DNA from: Sorghum bicolor
Lineage: Eukaryota > Streptophyta > Magnoliopsida > Poales > Poaceae
Assembly: GCF_000003195.3 (NCBI RefSeq)
Contig: NC_012878.2
Span: 20,126,641-20,190,640 of the forward strand
DNA: 64,000 nt
Direction of reading: 5' to 3'
Shown: positions 37,108-45,820 of the stretch, piece by piece
Numbering within the stretch: the stretch's first letter is position 1
How the letters are laid out: each line of letters begins with the position of its first letter
Program-made: the position numbers and the translations under genes
Notes under the pieces: model-generated
Seen by the model: only the letters and a program-made list of their open reading frames with translations
Told to the model about the DNA's origin: nothing
The model's database searches: none

Positions 37108-37445
37108 CAAACCCTAAGTACAGCACAGGATGTGATTGACAACTCCCGAGTGCGGTTGGTGATCAATACCGTGCTCGGTGGTCGATGCAGTCCCCAGGCT
37201 TATGTTTGAGACTAGTCAACCAGTCCCCGAGCATAGTTGGTAATCAAAATTGTGCTTGATGGTTGGTGCAGTCCCCAGGCTCATCTTTGAGACTAGTCGA
37301 CCAGTCCCAAAGCATAGTTGGTAATCAAAACCGTGCTCGATGGTCGGTGCAGTCCCCAGGCTTATCTTTGTGACTAGTCTACCAGTCCCCGAGCATAGTT
37401 GGTAATCAAAACCATGCTCGGTGGTCGGTACAGTCCCCGGTCAAC
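37108..37445. repeat. 81-bp tandem repeat (about 4 units) in H
   Basis: CAGTCCCC recurs at 37188, 37269, 37350 and 37431, exactly 81 bases apart. Each unit holds GACTAGTC, then CCGAGCATAGTTGGTAATCA, then CGGTGGTCGGTG-like wording. A diverged half unit precedes the array and a short partial unit ends it. Confidence 0.85.
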
Positions 37446-37721
37446 ACACACAAACTAAGGAGTTCCCGAGCTTAACAGACCCTTGACTTGAACTCATAAT
37501 CTTCATATCTTGTTGTCAATTAATTTTGTGACATGATGTAACATTAGCTCACCTTACCAAAGCTGTCAAAGTGTCAGTCTAGTGTGTGAAAAGAAGTGCC
37601 ACTAGCGACCCAACCACCCAACATGTGAACCAAAGCAAAAGTAGCACCAACAATCATTTAAAAATATGGCTGATTTACTGCGGCAAAATTGGAAACTGAA
37701 ACAACAATCTTGCCGCAGAAA

Positions 37722-38173
37722 TCACAATTCAGTGTCTTCGAGGTTAGTCCAGATCACAAGGGTTTCCCCCCATGATCCAGCGGTCCCCCAATCTGCACCT
37801 TGGGCCTCTAGCTCTACCAGCCCTTTCCCGTGAGGCCTCCCTGAGGCGGCCTTCACAGGGGACTCCTCAACAAGATCTACCACCACCAGGGCCGGCTTCT
37901 CGGTGCCGCCTAGATCTGTATCACGTGTTGGATCAATGGCCTGCAGGGCTAGGACCGTCCCTTCGAAGGGATGGGCTTCCGGCTCCTGGGACTCAAGAAC
38001 CTCCTCTCTCGCAGCCCAGGGCTCTAGTGTCTTCTCTCGGCCCCTTTCTCTGCCTCTTCCCGAGGTGGCCCTCCTCCGCATGGCTCAAGGGAGGCGGTGA
38101 CCTAGGCGTCGCTGACCCAGCATTCGATAGCACCCCCCTCTTGATCACCTTAAGGGGCGCCAACCCGACCGGC
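37722..38173 (-). pseudogene. Antisense ORF of H (related to Tat antisense gene), truncated
   Basis: On the minus strand, a piece entering from the C junction reads PLKVIKRGVLSNAG and ends at CCTAG before GTCACC, like exon 3 of the I antisense gene (LKRTLEQAQPSMAKRLRTG). It then continues as an open frame (MRRRATSG, written from GTG/ATG-type codons) to a TAG at 37722-37724. The longer frame is charged and Glu/Pro-rich with EEVLESQEPEAHPFEG, like the low-complexity start of exon 4. Homology is suggested by layout and basic motif, not by strong identity. The 5' part was lost to the insertion of C. Confidence 0.4.
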
Positions 38174-38826
38174 TATTGACGGTGGATAAGCTATAAAATC
38201 CACACATGAAAAGACCGTCAACAGACCGGAATTAGTGAAAGAATGGTGTAGCATATGCATCTTTTATCACTAAGAGGTTCCACTTGTGCTCTAAGTATTT
38301 GGATGCAGGTACACTTAAATTTGAGGGAAATGAGCTCCTAGACCCACCAAGTATAGGTCGGCCGACCTACACATGGGGTGGTCCAGGTGCTGGCTCAATT
38401 CCAGGATCCTAAGGCAACACATTCAAGTCCATCTCGACCCTCAGATCACACTTGTGTTGCTGCTCAAGACTGAAAGATGGAGGTACAAGGATCCATGGAC
38501 CCACTAGAAGAACCAGACCAAAGATAAACACATGTTGCACTCCATGACAGATGGGGACAGCAATGGAGCAAGGTTGGTGGGCCCACCTCACCAAACCTCG
38601 GTCGGCCCCTGGTTGGACCCACTTGCCAGATCCACTCCACCGACCTCTAGGACCTTCTAGAAGGCTCATGGTGGCTCCACCTAACAGAATATCAGGTCGA
38701 CCGACCTATGATGTGGACCCACCTAAGGTCGGTTACACTCGAGTGACTTTGGCAGCATGTGTAGATGATCTTGGATGTATCCAAGGGTGGAAAAGTGGGA
38801 AGCACATGGATCGCTAACGTGGCACC
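38174..38826 (+). repeat. LTR of element C, left part
   Basis: It begins TATTGACGGTGG where TG is expected. It shares with LTR B the early GACCGTCAACA wording, the palindrome GGTCGACCGACC (about 38695) and a GGTCGGCCGACC variant (about 38366). It ends at the target duplication GCACC of D. Confidence 0.8.
38822..38826. repeat. Target-site duplication of D, left copy (GCACC)
   Basis: GCACC directly precedes the TGTAACACC start of D and is repeated at 62528-62532 after its TGTTACA end. Confidence 0.92.
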
Positions 38827-40387
38827 TGTAACACCCTAGGTGTTAAGCATGCACTTAGTCTTACCAAAGCATTCATAAGCATTCTCATCAAGCATAGCAT
38901 CACATAAGCATGTCATCCATCTAAAATATGATTTTATGTACTTTATTCCATGTGATTTAAATGTGTTAAAAATATGATGCTTGCTTCTAAAATTGTGAAA
39001 TATTCAAACTAGGTTGAATGGTGTGTAAGAAGATTTAAGAATATTTTTGTGCAATTTTTGGAGCCATAGAATTTGAGAAATGGAATTTATACAAAAATCC
39101 CCAAAATGAATTTATTTGAAAACCTAGAGTTAGTTTTAATCTGTAAGTCAAATTCTATTTGGAATTTGGTCTTGCTTATTAAAACAAATTTGTAGGGTTT
39201 TTGTTTTGGAACAACTTTGCTTTTGGGGGAAAAGGGTGAAAATGATTTCTAAATAGTCCAAATGAATTTAGAAAGAATTTGAGAAAAGAAATTCAAAAGA
39301 AAAGGGAAAGGGGACAGGCGCTGCTGGGCCGACCCGCCTCCCTTTCGGCCCAGCTGGACAGCGCGGCCCGCTCCCCCTCCACTCTCTCCCGTGCGCGCGG
39401 CGCCCGCCTCGCTCCACCCGGCACCGGCCACGTGGCGGCCGTATGCCGGCGTTGGACGCACCGCGGCCGGCCACCTCCACCCCCCTGGTCGGGACGCCGC
39501 CCCGCGCCCCCAGACCACTCCCTCCATTCTGTCGCCTGCCTCACCCTCTCTCTTTTTCCTCCGCCCGTGCCATTGTCGGAGAAAGCTCCGCCGCTCGCCG
39601 CCGGTCGCACCAGAGCTCTAACCTCGACGCCAAGAGCACCAGCGCACTCGCCGTCGCCGCGGTAAGCCCCTGCGTACGCTCTACCGAGGAGAGAAGCAGC
39701 CGTGCACCGTGAATCGCTCGCCGGAGTTGCTCCGACCTCGCCGGAGTGCTCCGCCGCGACGGATCCTGCAATATCCTACCTAGTTTCGCTCGCTCTTTAG
39801 CGCGTTAGGTCCGTAGCTCGATGGGGAAGCTCGGAGGAGCTTTTGTGCGCGCTCTACCTCATCGGAGCGGCCTGGCCACGGCGAGCAGCGCCGCCGTGCT
39901 GCCATGCACGCTCGTCGGAGGTGTTCCGGTCATCCTCCGGCCAATCCGAGGGTACCCCTGGATGCGCCTCGCTGCGGGGAGCACGCTGATGCTCACCCCG
40001 TGGCCGGAGACCTCGCCGTCGGCGAAAGCCGGCCGGCCGAAGTTGGCCGGAGGTCTGCATGGCTGACTTGTGGGGCCCCGACCCCTGGATCCCACCTGTC
40101 ACTGCCTGTGCGGGTGTGGATACGGGTGAATCTAGCGTTTTCCGTCGGTTTTCCTAAATAAAGGTTTTCCAGAAATTGATTTAAAACTTGTAAAATCCAT
40201 ATCTTGAGTTCTACAGCTCCAAATCTGGTGAAATAAATTTTGGTGTGCTCTCTATTCTCAGATCTACACTTTGATGTAATTGCATGTCATGTTTGAGTAA
40301 CTTTTCTGTATAAATATATTTAATCCATGTTTTTGTTGAATTTGGAAAATGCATAGTAATTAAAATATGACTCGGAAAAATGTGAAA
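38827..40387 (+). repeat. 5' LTR of element D, first 1.56 kb only
   Basis: Nearly identical to 58664-60195 up to GAAAAATGTGAAA, where the copies part. The 3' LTR continues with CTTGTTTTG, whereas this copy continues into gag. The missing part is about 2.3 kb. It contains a GC-rich island (about 39290-40100) with a GCGGTAAGCC donor-like site at 39658-39667. Long frames in the island are unlikely to be genes. Confidence 0.9.
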
Positions 40388-41290
40388 AAGGTGGCGATAG
40401 CTCCTGCCAAGCCAAAGGCAATTCAAGCTGCGGCACCTGCCGCCAACAATGCGACCAAGGGTCCGTTCTACAACTACCACAAGATGGGACACTTTGCTAA
40501 GGAATGTCCCTACCCCAAGAGGCAACAGCCAACCTATCCAGCTCGTGTGCATCATACCTCGATCGAGGAGATCCTAGAAGGAGAACCGGTAACAGCTGGT
40601 ATCTTTCCTGTCAGCCAACATCTTGTAGTTGTTTTGTTTGATTCTGGATCATCACATTCATTCATGAGCCAAGCATTTGCACAAAAGCATGACCAGCCAG
40701 TTACTGAGTTGGGTTATGGCTATCGCATCAGCTCAGCCGGGGCTGATGAGTTGACTAACAAAACAGTAACAGGAGTTACGTTGGATATCAGTGGCCGAAG
40801 GTTTCGTGTCAACCTTGTGGTCATGCCAGGGCTGGTTCTGGATGTCATCATTGGAATGAATAAGATGACTGACTGGGGTGCAGTTATAGATGCTGGGAAT
40901 AGAACTCTTTCCCTCAAAGACCCGCAGGGGGAAAGTGTGCTTCAGGTCAAGCTACCCCGACAGTTAGACTTCGCTAGTCTTTCATGTGCAGTACATGTGG
41001 TTCCACTAGAACACATACCCGTGGTATGTAAGTTCCCTGATGTTTTTCTCGAGGAATTACCAGGACTTCCCCCAGACAGGGAGGTAGAGTTTGCAATCGA
41101 GTTGATACCGGGTACAGCACCAATATCTAGAAGGTCGTACCGGATGCCGCCGAATGAACTCGCGGAGTTGAAGAATCAACTAAAGGAGTTACTGGATAAA
41201 GGGTTCATCCGGCCAAGCTCATCGGAATGGGGTTGTCCGGCGTTGTTTGTGAAAAAGAAGGATCAATCTTTGCGCATGTGCGTGGACTAT
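40388..41290 (+). pseudogene. gag-pol: gag end, protease and RT start of element D, split by I
   Basis: The frame is open from the LTR junction to the insertion of I. It holds the last part of Gag, a zinc-knuckle relic, the protease (active site [10 protein letters not shown] near 40640) and the RT start up to MCVDY. In the knuckle the first two cysteines are replaced ([14 protein letters not shown]), so zinc binding is probably lost. The apparent ATG at 40367 is LTR sequence and not the gene's start. The rest of pol resumes at 56032 in the same frame once I and one duplication copy are removed. Confidence 0.88.
41286..41290. repeat. Target-site duplication of I, left copy (ACTAT)
   Basis: ACTAT sits before the TGTCGAGGG of I and again at 56027-56031 after its ACCGACA end, within the RT codons of D. 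Confidence 0.95.
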
Positions 41291-42057
41291 TGTCGAGGGT
41301 ATCGGTAAGGGGTACCCTCAGCGATGCGCATTATGAGATTGCCCGTACGAAGGTCGAGACCCTTAATTCGACGCTCTAATCTTACGTATGCGCCGCCATC
41401 GACGGTCGCAGCCTCGAAGACGGAAATAGCGTCGAGCGAATCGGTTCAGGACTCGAGCGACGACTGCCGTCGATGACGGAAGCGGGCTCGAGCGAACCGA
41501 GAGGTGTCGGGCGTGAGGACACTGTCCGCCGCCCGACGCGCGCACGCGAGCCGGAGCATTAAATGCACCTGATGCTTCCCCACCTAACACACAGGTCACG
41601 GAAGGCGTGATAGGGAGCAAGCTTCTGTCCCATCGTTCTTTTTGCAGCCTTCCCACCGAACGACCCAGGGCGTGTCAGGACGCAGGAAACAAGGATGGAA
41701 CGTCTAATCGGGACCCCCTCGAGACACCCAAGGTCAGCGCTCCAGATACCAGCATATTACACGGCGTCCGACCCTCGACCAAACAGGGCCCCTTCCTAGG
41801 GACAAGTTGGGCGTCGACTGACTTCATCACAGCTACCCCGTCGGGTCCGCCACCATACCGTACAAGCATGCGGCCTCAGAACCAGCACAAGGCGGCTGGC
41901 AGGGCAGAACGCAGGAGCACGCGTAATCATCACCGAGCTATCAAGATGGGATGGCTCGAGGCCATGCCGTACGGAAGCCTCGAGTAGGTCAGCGCTCCAT
42001 GCGGCTATCGATCCCTACTCTAACATCTACGCATGTACCCTGTGTCTCTCCTTGGAG

Positions 42058-42067
42058 CTATAAAAGG
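42058..42067 (+). promoter_or_regulatory. TATA box of the I 5' LTR
   Basis: CTATAAAAGG, duplicated in the 3' LTR at 55480-55489. Transcription would be expected to start roughly 25-35 bases downstream, just inside the first copy of the tandem duplication. Confidence 0.75.
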
Positions 42068-42070
42068 AGA

Positions 42071-42603
42071 CACTCAGGAATAGAAGAGGGGGACATCCCA
42101 ACACAAGAACACACACACACGTAGTAGAGCTACACACTTCATACCACGCTTGTATTCGCCCCTGTACAAGCACTTAGGTGCAAGATAATACAAACTCTCT
42201 CCCCCCGCTGGACGTAGGGCCTTCTCTTGCCCGAACCAGGATAAATCTCTGTGTCTTCTTGCATCACCATCCGGAAAGGGGAGCACGCATACAAATTTAC
42301 TCGTTGGTGTGACCCCCCGGGGGAAAAAAACACCGACACTCAGGAATAGAAGAGGGGGACATCCCAACACAAGAACTCACACACACGTAGTAGAGCTACA
42401 CACTTCATACCACGCTTGTATTCGCCCCTGTACAAGCACTTAGGTGCAAGATAATAGAAACTCTCTCCCCCCGCTGGACGTAGGGCCTTCTCTTGCCCGA
42501 ACCAGGATAAATCTCTGTGTCTTCTTGCATCACCATCCGGAAAGGGGAGCACGCATACAAATTTACTCGTTGGTGTGACCCCCCGGGGGAAAAAACACCG
42601 ACA
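42071..42603 (+). repeat. 266-bp tandem duplication within the I 5' LTR
   Basis: Copy 1 runs 42071-42336 and copy 2 runs 42337-42603. Both start CACTCAGGAATAG and end AACACCGA-CA, so copy 1 contains an internal copy of the LTR's own end. The same arrangement occurs in the 3' LTR (55493-55758 and 55759-56026). Copy-specific differences (AGAACACAC versus AGAACTCAC) are shared by both LTRs, so the duplication predates this insertion. Confidence 0.93.
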
Positions 42604-42605
42604 GT

Positions 42606-42623
42606 TGGCGCGCCAGGTAGGGG
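42606..42623 (+). other. Primer binding site of element I
   Basis: TGGCGCGCCAGGTAGGGG, two bases after the LTR. It is complementary to a tRNA 3' end with CCA. The tRNA is probably arginine, as I recall for RIRE2-type elements; I cannot confirm the isoacceptor. Confidence 0.75.
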
Positions 42624-42661
42624 TCCTGCGTGTTTTTCACCGATTTCCCACCACTTTCCGG

Positions 42662-45600
42662 ATGGCTACTCCTGCCTCGCCGCTTCCGCGCTCCACGGTG
42701 ATTTGGTTTGGGAGTCTCGAGTTCATGTCTACGGGCTCCGGCTACGACATGATCTTGCTCTCAGTCAAAGGACCAGGAGGAGTCCGCGTTACGCCAGCAC
42801 GGTTGAAGGCTCCGAGACGCCCTCACCACCACGCCTCCCCGCCTAAGAAGAGGCGCGGGCAGCACCACCGCGGCCCCTCTGCTTCAGCACGACCAACAAC
42901 TCGCGCAAGGCAGGATGTGGGCCACAAGTCAGCAACACCGTGTGACCGAGCAACAAGCACGACGACTCAGCACCGCGCGACGACGGGGGGAAACGCGTCT
43001 CGCGCGCCCTCCCCCACCGCAGCTAGGCTACTTCCACACGGGTTGTTCTCTCCAAGGGCGGCACTGCCGTTCGGGTTGGACAATGCCGCGGCGTCGCTCG
43101 CCAAGGCGATATGCCCAAACGCCTAGACGTACGTGGAAAGACCAATGGTCATCCCACGTAGCTCTGAAGCGCGGCGGCCGGCGTCCGAACTGCCGGACCT
43201 TTCCCGAGTACGAGGCCTCCGCCGTCTAGGCCCCGGACGATACTCGATCACCTCCCTCAGGCAACGATTGCTGGAGGAAGGACGTGGGTGTTTCCACGCT
43301 GCCGAACCGGACTCCGACTCCGAGACAGACAACTATGACCCTACGAGGGAATGCTATCACCTCGACGGGGCGGCAGAAACCACCGACGAGACACGGGATG
43401 CTGCTGCGGGTGGTCGAGCCCCCACGGCGCAAGAAGACCCCAGGACGCCTGGGAACGACGGACGGCTCGACCCTCTTCCTCAGGAAGATAGAACTGCGCA
43501 GCTCGCGCAGCTGCGGGAGCTCAAGATGAAGCTCGACGAAGATCGCGAGCGCCTCGTCCTGCTCGAGCAAATCCTCGAACAAGACCTGCCCTACCCGCCG
43601 GGCGGAAGTGTCCGTCGACGCGCTCGAGAGGTACATCGACAGATCGTCGGAGACGCAGAGGCGGAGCAACCTGTCAGCCGTTTCCCTCGAGCAGGCCAGA
43701 ATGTAGTGGCAGCGACGATGCTGCTACGTAACATGCCAGAACCATCAAATTCCCAGGCCCAACGCATTCGAGATGAAGTTCAGACATTGCTCCAGGTGGC
43801 AGCAGTTCAACAAGCCGAAAGTTCGGCATCTCGACGACGAGGAGCTGCCACAGAGAAGCGCGACGAACAGCCTCTAATCGAAGAGGAGGTGTCTGTCCAG
43901 CAACAACCTCCCCCTCGAGGTAGAAAGACCGCTCTCATCCTCCCTGCCGACAATCAACGTCGACACGACGTGCGACACGACATCAAAGAAAATAGACGCC
44001 GTCGGCACGGAGACGCGGAAGAACGTGGTTATAGCGCGCATCGCGGTGGGAGGTACGACAGCGACGAGGACCGGGTGGCCCCCGAGCCACCGGGCCCGCG
44101 GGTGTTCAGCAGGGCGATTCGCAGCACGCCCCTACCTAGTCCATTCCGACCCCCAACCAGCATCGCGAAGTACAATGGAGAAACCAAGCCAGAGCTATGG
44201 CTGGCCGATTTCAGGCTGGCTTGTCAGCTAGGTGGCGCTCGAGGGGATGATCGAGGCATCATCAGACAGCTACCCCTTTTCCTCTCCGACACCGCCCGTC
44301 GATGGCTCGAGGAACTCCCAGCCAATCAGATTCACAACTGGGTTGATCTGGTCAGAGTCTTCGAGGGTAATTTCAAAGGGACCTATATACGGCCAGGGAA
44401 CTCGTGGGACCTCAGCAAATGCAAGCAGAAGTCAGGAGAGACTCTTCGGGAGTACGCTCGACGCTTCTCGAAGCAGCACACTGAGTTGCCACACATCCCC
44501 GACCACGACGTCATCTTGGCGTTTGTCTCGGGCACCACCAGTCGAGACTTGGTGCGGGAATTAGGCCGCAATCGACCTCAGACCGTCGACGAGCTGATGG
44601 ACGTAGTAGCTAACTACGCGGCAGGGGAGGAGGCAGTCGGCGCCTTCTTCAGCTCAGAAGGAAGAAGAGGCAAGCAGCCCGTCAATGAAGATGGGACTTC
44701 CAGTCGAGGCCTCAAGAAAAATAAAAAGAAGCAGAAAGTGCGGCAGTTCCACCAGGAAGACTCAGGTGACGACCTCGTCGCCGCCATGGATCGAAAGAAG
44801 CCGCGAGGCCCTCCGGAGGGAGGCATCTTCGACAAGATGTTGGAGGAGCCATGCCCTTACCATAAGGGAGGCGCTAACCACAAACTCAAGGACTGTCGTA
44901 TGCTGAGAAAGCATTTCGACGGTCAGGGGTTCAAAAAAGATACGCGTGAGGACTCCAAGAAGGAGAAGGCTGGCGGCAAGGAGGACAACAAAGATGACGA
45001 CGGCTTCCCCGCCGTCCACGACTGCTACATGATTTATGGCGGGCCTTCGACTCAGTTGACCGCGAGGCAGCGCAAAAGGGAGCGTCGCGAAGTCTTTGCA
45101 GCAAGAATGGCGGTGCCCCAGTATCTTAGCTGGTCGAGCACTCCCATCACTTTCGACCGAGAAGACCACCCTGACAAGGTAGTCGCCCCAGGCGTCTACC
45201 CGCTCGTCGTCGACCCCATCATCGTCAACACCCGACTCTCGAAAGTGCTGATGGATGGTGGCAGCAGCCTCAACATCATCTACCTCGAGACCCTCGATCT
45301 CCTCGGCATCGATAGAGGATGCCTCCAGCCAAGCGCCGGCGGTTTCCATGGCGTCGTACCAGGGAAAAAGGCACTGCCAGTAGGTCGAATCGACCTACCG
45401 GTCTGCTTCGGCACGGCGGCCAACTTCAGGAAGGAGACCCTCACCTTTGAGGTGGTTGGGTTCCGAGGCACGTACCACGCCATCATCGGGCGCCCGGGCT
45501 ACGCCAAGTTCATGGCTATACCCAACTACACATACTTGAAGCTGAAGATGCCTGGTCCCAAAGGCGTCATCAGTGTCAGTTCCTCCTTCGAGCACGCGTA

Positions 45601-45814
45601 CGAGTGCGACGTCGAGTGCGTCGAGTACGGGGAGGCGGTCGAGAGCTCCACCGAGCTCGTTGCAAAGATCGAGGCCATGGCCGCTGAGGCTCCAGAGCCT
45701 AAACGTCATGCGGGCAGCTTCGAGGCGGCGGAAGGAACTAAGAAGATCCCGCTCGACCCCAACAACTCCGACGGCAAGGTGCTGACGATCAGCACCGACC
45801 TCGACCCCAAATAG
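42662..45814 (+). CDS. gag: gag and protease of element I, with one internal TAG
   Basis: One frame from the ATG at 42662 (MATPASPLPRSTVIWFGS) to TAG at 45812-45814, with another TAG at 43124-43126. If that first amber stops translation, the main product must start further down, since the next part opens only with GTG at 43133. An N-terminal basic, low-complexity region is followed by a coiled-coil-prone charged segment (KMKLDEDRERLVLLEQILEQ, about 43530). The Tat gag domain spans about 44190-44640 (WLADFRLACQLGG to YAAGEEAVGAFF). A Cys/His motif (CPYHKGGANHKLKDC) lies near 44850, and the protease has VLMDGGSSLNII near 45254 with a second conserved IIGRPGY near 45484. The stop at 45812 separates it from pol in the same frame. 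Confidence 0.88.
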
Positions 45815-45820
45815 GAAGCC

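Larger units (their letters stand above)
36138..38173. mobile_element. Element H: Tat-like remnant with LTR-like segment, tandem repeats and antisense ORF
   Basis: About 2 kb between E and the LTR of C. It consists of an LTR-like unit (36153-36579), a region with repeated AGTCCCCGAGC wording, an 81-bp minisatellite and a minus-strand ORF that resembles the antisense gene of F and I in layout. No gag or pol remains, so the lineage is inferred. I could not fix the orientation or the outer ends. Confidence 0.5.
41291..42603 (+). repeat. 5' LTR of element I
   Basis: Begins TGTCGAGGGTATCGG and ends ACACCGACA. It is almost identical to 54713-56026. The last two-fifths is a 266-bp tandem duplication starting a few bases after the TATA box. 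Confidence 0.96.

Noticed and set aside
39268..40102. Several overlapping ORFs on both strands in the GC-rich block of the D 5' LTR
   Set aside because: Frames are open on both strands because of composition. The 3' LTR copy has different frames open, and no domain is recognisable.
40367..40387. ATG at 40367 as a true start for the D gag-protease frame
   Set aside because: These bases are LTR sequence, present also at 60175. The frame is only open across a deletion junction.
42100..42120. AC microsatellite as a separate feature
   Set aside because: Only a short run inside the duplicated LTR unit; it is fully explained as LTR sequence.
41291..42603. CRISPR-like or satellite array from the repeated 266-bp block
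   Set aside because: Just two copies without spacers, placed identically in both LTRs; an LTR-internal duplication.
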